Below, one piece after another: positions 39,747 to 48,452 of a stretch of DNA of 56,445 nt (within the stretch, counting starts at the first letter, position 1; each line of letters opens with the position of its first letter). Both the position numbers and the translations under genes were made by a program. The stretch comes from a virus. Location of the stretch: positions 1-56,445 of IMG/VR virus record IMGVR_UViG_3300046485_000109, one strand, 5' to 3'. The notes below the pieces were generated by a model, which ran no database searches, was not told the DNA's origin, and was given only the letters and a program-made list of their open reading frames with translations.

Positions 39747-39977
39747 TTATTGGCAGGAAATTCCACCACCATTTGTTCCAATAACTTGTTGTTGGAAACC
39801 TCTACTATCAACAGAAAATAACATTCCTGCTTTGCAAATGGTTCCACCATGTTGAAATTTTTCAGTCCATGCTCCATGTGGATCTATAAAAGCAGAAGCA
39901 AAAGCAGTTCCTAAAATTCCTAAAATTGCAATCGTAATTATTAATTCGATTAGGGTAAAACCTTTTTGTACTTTCAT
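39747..39977 (-). CDS. Type IV pilin-like protein
   Basis: 76 residues. KVQKGFTLIELIITIAILGIL is a textbook prepilin start: cleavage after Gly6, N-methyl-Phe, and Glu5 of the mature form for subunit assembly. After the hydrophobic helix only about 40 residues remain, with two cysteines (ICKAG, ISCQ) set for a C-terminal disulfide. That is shorter than host major pilins. It could enter or block host pili or the type II secretion machine; this is inference. Confidence 0.75.
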   Translation of the reverse strand: MKVQKGFTLIELIITIAILGILGTAFASAFIDPHGAWTEKFQHGGTICKAGMLFSVDSRGFQQQVIGTNGGGISCQ

Positions 39978-40004
39978 CTTTATATTCCTCTAAATTTAAA
40001 CTGT

Positions 40005-40289
40005 TTAATCTCTATCTCTGTGATGTCCACCATGATAGCCTTCATGACGTTCATGTTCACGCCATTCATGTCCAAATCCTTGATGAGAAGGTATTCTATC
40101 ACCATAGAATGGCATAGTAAACTGCATGCCTGGAGCAAATTGCGGCATTGGATGTTGGTAGTACTGTGGAGCATAGTAATAACCAGGAGTTTGATACATA
40201 AACTGAGCTCGTGGCTGAGAATAATACGGACCACTTGCACAAGCAGTAGTTGATAACATCACACTAACAAATAGTAAAAGCTTTTTCAT
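40005..40289 (-). CDS. Secreted Tyr/His-rich small protein
   Basis: 94 residues: signal peptide (KKLLLFVSVMLSTTACA), a Tyr/Pro/Gln-rich middle, and a His-rich tail (HEWREHERHEGYHGGHHRD) that could bind metal ions. The Cys after STTA is not a perfect lipobox. No family recognised. Confidence 0.6.
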   Translation of the reverse strand: MKKLLLFVSVMLSTTACASGPYYSQPRAQFMYQTPGYYYAPQYYQHPMPQFAPGMQFTMPFYGDRIPSHQGFGHEWREHERHEGYHGGHHRDRD

Positions 40290-40492
40290 TTATAACCTCC
40301 AGTTTTGTCTCGTGAAAGACAGATTTGATTTTGAGTTTGAACTTCTTCAACCAATACACCATTTTGAGAATGACATTGGGTAAGTTTAGAATAAAGTTCG
40401 GTATCAGCAAAATGAAGTGAGGAGGCAATGATAAAAAGCACTATGATTAGTCCTAATACCAAACCAACAGTGATTAGAATTTGTTTAAGCAT
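40286..40492 (-). CDS. Small membrane protein with paired-cysteine tail
   Basis: 68 residues from ATG 40492: membrane helix at about 5-25 and tail CHSQNGVLVEEV...QIC with 17 residues between cysteines. Start overlaps the end of the sister gene at 40485, so these two are adjacent duplicates. Confidence 0.6.
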   Translation of the reverse strand: MLKQILITVGLVLGLIIVLFIIASSLHFADTELYSKLTQCHSQNGVLVEEVQTQNQICLSRDKTGGYK

Positions 40493-40673
40493 CGGTAGGG
40501 AAACAAAGCAAATCGTCAGTACCATGTTCTTCAACTACAACACCACCTTCTTCATGACATTTTTTAGTAAAAGTTTGTTCTTGTTGAGTAGTCTTAGTAG
40601 TGATATACAATACTGCTACTACAATACCAGTCAAAACAATACCAAATACTAATTGCAATATTTTATTTTTCAT
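40485..40673 (-). CDS. Small membrane protein with paired-cysteine tail
   Basis: 62 residues: membrane helix at about 6-25 and tail CHEEGGVVVEEH...LLC. Closest relative is the neighbour at 40286 (shared VEE core). Confidence 0.6.
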   Translation of the reverse strand: MKNKILQLVFGIVLTGIVVAVLYITTKTTQQEQTFTKKCHEEGGVVVEEHGTDDLLCFPTDA

Positions 40674-40702
40674 ATTAATTTGTCCTATAATCGAAAGTGT
40701 AT

Positions 40703-40900
40703 TTATTCTTCAGAATCTGAAAATCGTTTAGCATAAGCATTTAAACAGCCATCTGACCAAAGATTTACTTCTTCAAGCGTTGACAATCCATCTGTAGCAA
40801 CTAAAGAAGTCCAGGCTCTAAGCCATACTTCTTTTTGTTCTGCCAACGATACAAAGCCTACATCATCATTAAAAAATGTTTCTTCATTATTTTTTTTCAA
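40703..40900 (-). CDS. Small protein related to 33924
   Basis: 65 residues. WLRAWTSLVATDG...LWSDGCLNAYAKRF follows the same W..A...WAD...F.KRF-type pattern as the 33924 product. Function unknown. Confidence 0.55.
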   Translation of the reverse strand: MKKNNEETFFNDDVGFVSLAEQKEVWLRAWTSLVATDGLSTLEEVNLWSDGCLNAYAKRFSDSEE

Positions 40901-40911
40901 AGTTCATAATT

Positions 40912-41415
40912 TTAGTTTTTAGTTAAAAGATCGGTACATTTATTAATGTCAATATCACCATGCCAAAATGATAACAATTTATCTCTATTGTATTTTCTAA
41001 ATTTGCGAAGATCTATATCTATAGGTTCTGCAATTATCATATCGCCATTGAGTGGAATTGTTTTATATTCAGAAATCTTAAAAACTTCTTTGCCGAGAAG
41101 AGCTTGAGTTGGAGCTAGAAAATGAGGTTCTTTATTACAAAAATTCATATTTGATATAAAAATATGAAATGTTAAACCAGTTTCTTTTGGCCACAAATCA
41201 AAGTAAACATTATTAGTCTTAGCTTTTTCACTTTCTTCTGGAAGTTCTTCATATTCAAATGGAGTAAGATCTGATTGAGCAATTGGCATCTTCAATTCTT
41301 CGCCGATCCATTGAATAAATGATACTACTTCTGTGTAATCACCAGACCATCCATAAGTTTTTGCCAGTGTAATAATATCTTGTCTAAATTTTTTTTCATC
41401 AGAGAGTAAATTCAT
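40912..41415 (-). CDS. Hypothetical protein
   Basis: About 167 residues from ATG 41415. An N-terminal helical domain (FRQDIITLAKTYGWSGDY) and a C-terminal part with TGLTFHIFISNM...KISEYKTIPLN and a W-containing end, weakly similar in order to the 530 and 19058 products. Not recognised. Confidence 0.55.
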   Translation of the reverse strand: MNLLSDEKKFRQDIITLAKTYGWSGDYTEVVSFIQWIGEELKMPIAQSDLTPFEYEELPEESEKAKTNNVYFDLWPKETGLTFHIFISNMNFCNKEPHFLAPTQALLGKEVFKISEYKTIPLNGDMIIAEPIDIDLRKFRKYNRDKLLSFWHGDIDINKCTDLLTKN

Positions 41416-41605
41416 GTCGTTTTTGTCCAATTAAATTATAACAAAACTGATTTTTATTTTTATCAATCAGCATAATACCTTGTTTTGCTCTACATAATTG
41501 ATTTGCTTCAAATTGAAAAGCAATAGTTTTAGCAAGATATAATCCTAAAATAGGACCAATTACCACAATAAGAAGAATAAAAATTATTCTTTTTAAGATT
41601 TCCAC
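41399..41605 (-). CDS. Small membrane protein with paired-cysteine tail
   Basis: About 68 residues if started at GTG 41605 just after the upstream stop. Membrane helix (IIFILLIVVIGPILGLYL) and tail CRAKQGIMLI...QFC. Fifth member of the cysteine-pair family. Confidence 0.55.
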   Translation of the reverse strand: MEILKRIIFILLIVVIGPILGLYLAKTIAFQFEANQLCRAKQGIMLIDKNKNQFCYNLIGQKRHEFTL

Positions 41606-41609
41606 AGCA

Positions 41610-41825
41610 TTATTCTTTAAATGCAGAAACACATTCAGGTTCTACATTATTTTGAGAATTAAAAAAGAAAAAGTCTTTATCTTCTAAAGGTGGTGTAAAA
41701 CTTCCTAAACACTGTTCATCAAATAAATGCGGATCAATACTCATTCTATACATAAGTGGAGCTAGAATTATTCCAATACCTAAACCTATCAGGATTAGGC
41801 TTATTAAATTATCTTTTTTGATCAT
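41610..41825 (-). CDS. Small membrane protein
   Basis: 71 residues: membrane helix at about 7-25 (LISLILIGLGIGIILAP), then an acidic Phe-rich tail with two cysteines spaced about 28 apart. Probably a distant relative of the same small membrane family. Confidence 0.55.
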   Translation of the reverse strand: MIKKDNLISLILIGLGIGIILAPLMYRMSIDPHLFDEQCLGSFTPPLEDKDFFFFNSQNNVEPECVSAFKE

Positions 41826-41830
41826 AATGA

Positions 41831-42265
41831 TTATACCAATTCTTTAGCAAGATTAGAAGCCATTTTGCCATCATACTTACCTGCATATGCAATTTTCAAA
41901 AAGCCCATAATTAAACCAACATTTGGAATGCCTGGAGCACTCGTTATATAAGTATTGATAACAGCGCGAAGTTCTTCTTCATTCATTTGTTGAGGGGTGT
42001 ACTTGGCAAGCTGATCAAGTTCCATTTTACATGCGGAAATTTTTTCAAAATCTTCAATTCGTTCTACAGCCGCTAACAATTCTTTAGCACCATCAGTAAA
42101 CTTTTTTACTACTCTGATTACTTCTTCATCAGTTGATTCCCGCTTGCCATCATCAAGTCCTGGACGAGAAGCTTCACCTAATAGGGTGACAAGGAAGGTT
42201 GAATGAGTAGCTTTAGCTTTTCGAGCAATAAGAGAATCATCGCGAATTTGTTGTAAGAGTGACAT
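41831..42265 (-). CDS. YqeY-domain protein (GatB/YqeY)
   Basis: 144 residues from ATG 42265, the usual YqeY length. SLLQQIRDDSLIARKAK, TLLGEA, TDEEVIRVVKKF, YTPQQMNEEEL and LKIAYAGKYDGKMAS follow the YqeY family, related to the tail domain of amidotransferase subunit GatB that recognises tRNA. The role of free YqeY is unsettled; tRNA binding is plausible. An early-type promoter (42297-42326) precedes it. Confidence 0.85.
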   Translation of the reverse strand: MSLLQQIRDDSLIARKAKATHSTFLVTLLGEASRPGLDDGKRESTDEEVIRVVKKFTDGAKELLAAVERIEDFEKISACKMELDQLAKYTPQQMNEEELRAVINTYITSAPGIPNVGLIMGFLKIAYAGKYDGKMASNLAKELV

Positions 42266-42296
42266 TTTTACCTTTTTATTTTGAGATCGTGATACT

Positions 42297-42326
42297 ATCA
42301 TATCACGATCTACTGGAAGTGTAAAC
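42297..42326 (-). promoter_or_regulatory. Early-type promoter before the YqeY gene
   Basis: GTTTACA (42320-42326) and GTGATATGAT (-10 at 42297-42302). Confidence 0.6.
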
Positions 42327-42331
42327 AACTT

Positions 42332-42727
42332 TTAATCTAAGGGATTGTGGCCTCTTGCTCTTAAGCAATTCCTGAATACACGTTTATATGTTTCATCAGC
42401 TTGAAATCCACCTTTAGTTGCTCCACCAAGACCACCAACTGTACCACCTAATGCTGCTCCAGTCGCTGGATTCCCCATTAATGCACCAATAGCAGCTCCA
42501 CCAGCTCCTCCTAAAAGAGCTCCAGTAATGCCATCGGTTGCTACTCCTTTTCCAACTGATGAATTATCTTTTGCCAATTGTTCGCATTGAGCGATATCTT
42601 GTTGAAGGAATGATGATCTTGAATCTGAGTAAGGATCTACAACAGGACGATATCCAGAAGTTTGTGCACATCCGGAAGTTAATATAATTGCCGTGATTGC
42701 AGCAACTTTGTATATCATTTGTTTCAT
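42332..42727 (-). CDS. Glycine-zipper lipoprotein
   Basis: 131 residues. Lipobox LTSGC puts a lipidated Cys near residue 20. Residues about 70-105 are a glycine-zipper (GALLGGAGGAAIGALMG, GAALGGTVGGLGG), as in SlyB/17-kDa-antigen-type outer-membrane lipoproteins. In a phage it may alter the host envelope, for example in superinfection exclusion; this is inference. Confidence 0.8.
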   Translation of the reverse strand: MKQMIYKVAAITAIILTSGCAQTSGYRPVVDPYSDSRSSFLQQDIAQCEQLAKDNSSVGKGVATDGITGALLGGAGGAAIGALMGNPATGAALGGTVGGLGGATKGGFQADETYKRVFRNCLRARGHNPLD

Positions 42728-42756
42728 TTTAGATTTTCTCCTTTAAAAATAAGTAT

Positions 42757-42828
42757 TTATTTAAAATATGCTATAAAGTTTCCAATTAGCACTGCGGTGA
42801 AAAACATTATCAAAATTGAGACTATCAT
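42757..42828 (-). CDS. 23-residue membrane peptide
   Basis: ATG 42828 with GAGGAAAAATAG upstream; the product MIVSILIMFFTAVLIGNFIA plus three residues is one membrane helix. Not recognised. Confidence 0.4.
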   Translation of the reverse strand: MIVSILIMFFTAVLIGNFIAYFK

Positions 42829-42889
42829 CTATTTTTCCTCATTTAAAAAGAATAAGCTGTTATAACTTTATAGCAGCTTTGATTTGATA

Positions 42890-43147
42890 TTAAACAGCGA
42901 GATTGTTTAAAATTCTAATATTACTTAGTGCTTGTTCATAATGAAAAGTGTCTTTTTGAGTCATCGCACTTTCCATTAATTTATTTGCTTCTTGTTTGAA
43001 CTTTTCAAATACAAGTTCTGGTTCATCTCCATTTTCGACAGCATGTTCCATATTGCCTAATAGAATAGACAAAAATATAGCCTCAACAGAAGTGTTTTTT
43101 CTAGCATCTTCGAATGCTATTTTAACTTTTTCTAGTATAGACATCAT
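42890..43147 (-). CDS. Helical hypothetical protein
   Basis: 85 residues, all helix (EKVKIAFEDARKNTSVEAIF). Not recognised. Confidence 0.55.
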   Translation of the reverse strand: MMSILEKVKIAFEDARKNTSVEAIFLSILLGNMEHAVENGDEPELVFEKFKQEANKLMESAMTQKDTFHYEQALSNIRILNNLAV

Positions 43148-43165
43148 AGTACTCCACGGTTCTAA

Positions 43166-43411
43166 TTAAACTAAAGTTGCGAAGAATTTAAGATTTTTCA
43201 AAAAGTTCACGACCTGCCAAAGTTCACGAGTAACTTCTAAATCAACCATTTCAGAATTGATATGTTTTAATTCTAAAAGATCATTAGCTAATTCAGTATA
43301 TTCACTTTCAGAAATTAAATTAGATGAATATTGATTTTGTAAATTAACTGCGCGTTCTGCTAAATCTTTAATTTCTGGGATTGGTGAGATTAAAAAATCA
43401 TTGATATCCAT
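43166..43411 (-). CDS. Helical hypothetical protein
   Basis: 81 residues, helical (DLAERAVNLQNQYSSNLISE). The pattern of short Glu/Leu helices resembles small phage regulatory proteins, but no family is recognised. One base from 43413. Confidence 0.55.
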   Translation of the reverse strand: MDINDFLISPIPEIKDLAERAVNLQNQYSSNLISESEYTELANDLLELKHINSEMVDLEVTRELWQVVNFLKNLKFFATLV

Positions 43412-43412
43412 A

Positions 43413-43796
43413 TTATTGAGCTCCTAATGTTGCTGATACTGTTCTTGCAGCATCTTTGATATTTTGTAATTTTTGTACACAATATGTAGTACTTGGACTA
43501 GTTGTTTTATAACGCTCAGCTAATTCATTTGTCATACTTGCAAGGGTTTCAGTTACAGTTCTAACTTCTGGGGCATTTGAACGAAGTTCACTATATAATG
43601 CCATATGTCTAGCATGTTCTTTTAATTTATTAGTACCAATTTTTAAATCTAAACTTGAATCAGGTTTAGTACAAAGTTCTAACAAATCTTGTGACTGTTC
43701 ATATAATGATACATAACGGTCAAATTGAATTCCATCGAAAATTATATTACTACACCCAGTAATCGTTAGCGCTAATAGAATTATCTGTAATTTCAT
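43413..43796 (-). CDS. Small lipoprotein
   Basis: 127 residues. Lipobox LTITGC puts the lipidated Cys near residue 15. The mature part is helical with two further cysteines. A cell-envelope role is likely; an outer-membrane spanin was considered but no inner-membrane partner overlaps it. Confidence 0.65.
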   Translation of the reverse strand: MKLQIILLALTITGCSNIIFDGIQFDRYVSLYEQSQDLLELCTKPDSSLDLKIGTNKLKEHARHMALYSELRSNAPEVRTVTETLASMTNELAERYKTTSPSTTYCVQKLQNIKDAARTVSATLGAQ

Positions 43797-43805
43797 TTTT
43801 TCTCC

Positions 43806-44066
43806 TTATAATAATTTAGTTTCCAAAATTGAATCTAATCTAAATGAACGCCAAGCAGCTTTATCTAAATCAAATACTCTAATTGTAGTGAATGAAGTCT
43901 GCTCTGGTCTTGCTATGGTGATATCGCCTGGCAAAGGTTCTAACAATTCTTCTTTCAATGTACATTTCATTGTCCTCTTTTCACCATTCACCTTAGTGAA
44001 GACTACTTCGAGAGTGTTGTTTTTCAATAACTGTTTGAATTCGTTAAACTTTTCTTCTTTTGTCAT
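43806..44066 (-). CDS. DUF2693-like protein
   Basis: 86 residues from ATG 44066. LEVVFTKVNGEKRTMKCTL, PLPGD and FDLDKAAWRSFRLDSI match the DUF2693 beta-barrel family of phages, function unknown. Start preferred over ATG 44093, which lacks an RBS. Confidence 0.75.
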   Translation of the reverse strand: MTKEEKFNEFKQLLKNNTLEVVFTKVNGEKRTMKCTLKEELLEPLPGDITIARPEQTSFTTIRVFDLDKAAWRSFRLDSILETKLL

Positions 44067-44093
44067 AATATTTTCTCTTAAATTAACACTCAT

Positions 44094-44376
44094 AATTAGT
44101 AATTTACTTTATCATGCTTTTTTTACAAAGTACACTAATTTTTTAACATAAAAAAGTCCTTTGAAATCAACTAATAAAAAACTGTCAGACTATTGGTGCT
44201 TATATCTCTCTCTTAATTTTTCTCTCTCTTCTTTTTTCATCTCTGTCTTTTTCATCTCTGTCTTTTTTCATCTCTGTTCACTTCGTTTTTCAACTGATAT
44301 ATGTCATATCAAGTTAAGCTCATCGTGTTTAACAGACATCACTCTGTTCATTCAGATCAGTATTTCTGCACTTCTG
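44094..44376. other. Intergenic stretch with short tandem repeats
   Basis: Between the DUF2693 gene and gp6. It holds about three tandem copies of TTTTTCATCTCTGTC (44236-44280) on the plus strand; read on minus they encode a short Lys/Asp/Arg peptide from an ATG but without convincing RBS. No clear gene is seen, and no strong terminator for the baseplate operon. Confidence 0.4.
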
Positions 44377-47300
44377 TTAGCAGCCAATTAAACCTTGTTT
44401 CATGTTTGTTGCGTTTAGTTCAGATACGATTTGTATGTCAGTTAGTTTAGCGCATGATTGAAGTATTTCATCTTGGTTGCATTGAATGGTGAACAGTGAT
44501 CCAAATGAATTAATTGCGTATACAGGAACTAGAACAACAGTTGCAATTTCAGTTGGTAATCGTTGATGAATTAAACTGAATAGTTCAGTTGCATAGAAAG
44601 TATCTCCAAAATCCCAGTTTTTAATACTAAAGAATTCAGTAATAACTTTTAGTACTTCTGTTTGTAAAGCTTCAGATGTCATTGTAGCTGTAATTGCACG
44701 AACTATTTTAAATGTTGCTCTCATTTGAGGATCAGCTAAAGATCCAAATAATAATTTTAGTTTGGCTGAATGTAAAACTACAGTATCAGATAACATTTTA
44801 TTTTTAAGTAATGGAGCATAACTGTTTCTTAATTCTAATGGAGATGGAGCAATTGGAGCAATTGCTGTTGTTCCATTGATATAATCTTGCATTGAACTAT
44901 AATAGCCATCTGTCAAAATGTAAGTATCATGTATATTAGATGGAGAAGGATCTATTAAATTAGTATATGGAGTAAAATGCTGCCACATAAAATCTAATCC
45001 TGTTCGATTAATCGAACGACCCCAATATCCAGCTATAGTTGCATCATAAGAACTAATAAAACTTCCAGGAGTAAAAGTTATTCCAACTGGTTTTGCTGTT
45101 GTTATAGTAGAAGTAATTTTAGATCCATCTGAATTTAATTGAAAATAATAATAAAAACTTGTTAAATTAACATCGTTACTTACATTAGAAAAATTTTCAA
45201 ATTGCAAAAAATTATCTGATATTAATTTAGTCGAAACTGTTGAAAAATTTAAACCGATCATATCAGTTGAAATAATTTCAAGAGCTTTAGTATCAACAAT
45301 ACCATTTTTATCAATCACCGGACCAACAACATCATAATTTTGATTTTCTGCAAGTGCTCTTCCATCTGGTTTAATGTTAGATCTTAATATTCTGATAATA
45401 TCAAATACTTTATCTTTAGTTTGCCCATCTATAATTTGTTGTTGAGAATTATACCAAAAATTAGTAGTTGGAGAAGATGCAGTTAATTTCAATTCACGGT
45501 AATTGATAGTATAATTTGTTACTGTAGATTGAGTAGAGTTTAATGTAGCTTCTACCCAAATAATCCATGAATTTGGATTACGTTTTCCAGATGGCAAATA
45601 TAAAGTTGGATCAAATACTCGTGCATTTGCATTAGGACTTTCTCCAGTATTAGGATCAGTAACTACAAGATCTACGCCATTAATTAATTCCCAACGTCCA
45701 AGTAAATTCATTGTTGAAATCAAAGGCGAATTTGTTGAACTTCCAATAGTATCGCAAACATAATTTATTGGAGACCATGAAGATACAGCAATTTCAGGTA
45801 ATCTTAAAATGAATGCATCGCCAGGATATAATGAATATTCTGGAATACTTGGTTGAATTAAGGTTACATCTAATGGAGCAGATGGATTAGAACTTAAAAA
45901 TGATAAACCGATTTCACCAATACCAATAACACCCCTAAGATTAGAACTAATGTTTATAGTTTTTGCATCAGCACCAACTTCAAAAGTAAATACTTCAGCA
46001 GCATAATGTTGATTATTGTCAATAGATTTTCTTTCTAAAATCCTAATAGTAATTTTAGTATCAACATCTCTTCCCACCATAGGAACGGCACGATTAAAAG
46101 CTAATCCAAAACGTGTTTGCCATGCTGTCGGCTGTAATCCAGATCCAACATCACCAGGAATAAAAGCATTAACACTGTCAATAGTTCTTGGCAAAGTATG
46201 TAACCATAATTTACTTGTACTAGAAGGATGCAAACCTGGATCTGGAATAATTCCATAGTTAACATTATTAATAGTAACATATCCTTGTGGTTCACCATAA
46301 TAATGCTGATCTAATGCACCCTGAATTAATGTTTTTTCTAATTGAGGACCTCTGATTATTGAACCATCTAATTGAGAATAAACTTGTCTATTATCTTCGA
46401 TAAATTTTCTACGAGTTAAACTAACAACACATGTTGTATCAAATGGAGAATTAACATCAGATCCATCTTGAGTAGCGCTAACATAATTTAAAATATTAAT
46501 AATACCAGGAGACGATAATAACGGTTCAATTACAGTATCAATTAAACTGCGAGATGGAACAGTTGAACCAGTACTAATAGAATTAATAGAAAGATCATAT
46601 CCAATAGTAAGATCATCTCCAAAAACTTTCACATTTTGATATTGTCCAGATGCATCATTCCAATCGATATATTTCGGTTGTCCGGCAAAAGTTCTGTTAA
46701 TCGAAACCAATCTTAAAATAGATTGGTCACGCAACATATAAGTATTATAATCTTGTCCATTCACCATTCTATTCTGAGCATAATAAGTAGCTGGAGCAGC
46801 TTGTCTAATATGTTCGATAGATTCAGATGCTGCAGAATTTTGAATAGTTGCAGTTAAATTAAAAGTGATAGATGATTGTTGATTAGTTCCATCTGTTGCA
46901 ATATATTGAAATGAAAATTGTTCATTTACCATTTTACTTGGTGGAATTACTATAGTCGTATTAGCAGACTGTCTCATCCAAAAATAATAACTTCCGACAG
47001 GCATATCAGAAAAATCACCATCTCCAAATAATAATTTTATTGCATCATTTTCTAAAGTTTCAACTTCATATTTGCTTCTATTTTTAATGGTATTGAATGA
47101 AAGATTAGTATCTGCTAGATTTTCTACTTGTTCCCATATTTTTTGAATTGCTCCATTCCCGTCAACTTCGACTACCCAAACGTCAGTATCATTAACATTA
47201 ATTGGAGCTAAAGTCAATGCTTGATTTGGAATAGCATTTGCAATGGTATATGGCAGATAAGACAAAATACCTTGTTTGATATACATTAACATACCAGTAT

Positions 47301-48036
47301 AATCTGAACTATCTCCTAAACCATCTTCTGCATAAATGACAGATAATTGAGCATTTATATCTGGAGTTTTTTCATAAGGACCATTATCACTCAATTCAAC
47401 AGGTACAATTTCCATTGGGAAAGTTTGTAATCCAGTATCGGCAGTAAAACGGAATACACCATTATTCAACGAATTTTTAGTTGTATTGAATGTATACAAT
47501 TGCATCATCACATCGCCAACTTGTTTTAAGCTTGTATATTGTCCGAATTGTCCATTTAAAGTTCTGTTCAATACTAAGAAGAATTGCTCTTTCCAATTAG
47601 CATTATTAGGATCATTCCAAATAATTGTTAAACCAGATAAATTACTTCCTTGACTATCAAAAACATTTTCAGAAGTAGTAATTGAACTTATTTTAACTAA
47701 ACCTCTAGCTGGTATGTTACGTGAAGGTTTATAAGAAATTATTTTCGCAAGTTTTAGAATTGATTGCTTACGTTGAGCTGTTGTTATAAACTGTTCATGA
47801 GATAACATATCAAGACGATATGAAATTTGTTCAGCAACATAGGCAAATGACTCGCAGATGGCGATTAATTCACTGGACTCTATAAAATCGTTAAATGATT
47901 CTGGAAAATAAATCTGCAAGTATGATATTATTGATGACTTTATTGAATCATAGTCAAAACTAGTAAAATTGATTTGATTGAATGCCTGGTATGCTTTTGA
48001 CCAAGATTCTGCACTATATAAATTACGTATTGCCAT
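44377..48036 (-). CDS. 6: Baseplate wedge protein gp6
   Basis: 1219 residues. The N-terminus (NFTSFDYDSIKSSIISYLQ, SELIAICESFAYVAEQISYR, AQRKQSILKLAKIISYKPS) is the signature of T4-like gp6/baseplate J proteins. gp6 forms the inner ring of baseplate wedges and drives the change from hexagon to star on infection. The protein is nearly twice the T4 gp6 length (660), with a middle insertion of beta-rich sequence as in some marine T4-like phages. It lies 45 bases below gp25, the order seen in T4-like phages. Confidence 0.9.
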   Translation of the reverse strand: MAIRNLYSAESWSKAYQAFNQINFTSFDYDSIKSSIISYLQIYFPESFNDFIESSELIAICESFAYVAEQISYRLDMLSHEQFITTAQRKQSILKLAKIISYKPSRNIPARGLVKISSITTSENVFDSQGSNLSGLTIIWNDPNNANWKEQFFLVLNRTLNGQFGQYTSLKQVGDVMMQLYTFNTTKNSLNNGVFRFTADTGLQTFPMEIVPVELSDNGPYEKTPDINAQLSVIYAEDGLGDSSDYTGMLMYIKQGILSYLPYTIANAIPNQALTLAPINVNDTDVWVVEVDGNGAIQKIWEQVENLADTNLSFNTIKNRSKYEVETLENDAIKLLFGDGDFSDMPVGSYYFWMRQSANTTIVIPPSKMVNEQFSFQYIATDGTNQQSSITFNLTATIQNSAASESIEHIRQAAPATYYAQNRMVNGQDYNTYMLRDQSILRLVSINRTFAGQPKYIDWNDASGQYQNVKVFGDDLTIGYDLSINSISTGSTVPSRSLIDTVIEPLLSSPGIINILNYVSATQDGSDVNSPFDTTCVVSLTRRKFIEDNRQVYSQLDGSIIRGPQLEKTLIQGALDQHYYGEPQGYVTINNVNYGIIPDPGLHPSSTSKLWLHTLPRTIDSVNAFIPGDVGSGLQPTAWQTRFGLAFNRAVPMVGRDVDTKITIRILERKSIDNNQHYAAEVFTFEVGADAKTINISSNLRGVIGIGEIGLSFLSSNPSAPLDVTLIQPSIPEYSLYPGDAFILRLPEIAVSSWSPINYVCDTIGSSTNSPLISTMNLLGRWELINGVDLVVTDPNTGESPNANARVFDPTLYLPSGKRNPNSWIIWVEATLNSTQSTVTNYTINYRELKLTASSPTTNFWYNSQQQIIDGQTKDKVFDIIRILRSNIKPDGRALAENQNYDVVGPVIDKNGIVDTKALEIISTDMIGLNFSTVSTKLISDNFLQFENFSNVSNDVNLTSFYYYFQLNSDGSKITSTITTAKPVGITFTPGSFISSYDATIAGYWGRSINRTGLDFMWQHFTPYTNLIDPSPSNIHDTYILTDGYYSSMQDYINGTTAIAPIAPSPLELRNSYAPLLKNKMLSDTVVLHSAKLKLLFGSLADPQMRATFKIVRAITATMTSEALQTEVLKVITEFFSIKNWDFGDTFYATELFSLIHQRLPTEIATVVLVPVYAINSFGSLFTIQCNQDEILQSCAKLTDIQIVSELNATNMKQGLIGC

Positions 48037-48081
48037 TTGTTTAGTATTCCTAAATGTGTTAGTACTTATGTTCTATTTAAC

Positions 48082-48447
48082 TTATCCACCAGTTTTAACT
48101 TCGATGTGGATTGTATGAGTTACCTTAAATTCGATGAATAATAAATCAGCAAATGCAGAAATTGTATTATGATCTGGAACAGAAAGAACTTGTAATGTTA
48201 CTAATTGAACTCTTGGATCATACTCAAATACAGCTCTTAAATCATCTTCTATAATTTGTCTTGTGATTTCATCATTAGGTTCGAATGTCATTAATGGAAT
48301 TCTAGTACCAAAAGTTGGCATCATTACTCGACTGCCTATTGGAGTATAGATATGGTTCATTAAATCTTGTTTAACGACTTCTATATCTGAAATTCCTAAA
48401 TTTTTTGTCTTCATCCAGTTTTTAGATGATAGTCCATGATAGAACAT
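48082..48447 (-). CDS. 25: Baseplate wedge protein gp25
   Basis: 121 residues. SDIEVVKQDLMNHIYTPIGS, GTRIPLMTFEPND and ILQVLSV-like strands match the gp25/gpW lysozyme-like baseplate family. The conserved GS-R...P.FGTRIP loop is intact. gp25 joins gp6 to the sheath-initiating core. Five bases from the hub gene. Confidence 0.92.
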   Translation of the reverse strand: MFYHGLSSKNWMKTKNLGISDIEVVKQDLMNHIYTPIGSRVMMPTFGTRIPLMTFEPNDEITRQIIEDDLRAVFEYDPRVQLVTLQVLSVPDHNTISAFADLLFIEFKVTHTIHIEVKTGG

Positions 48448-48452
48448 AATTA

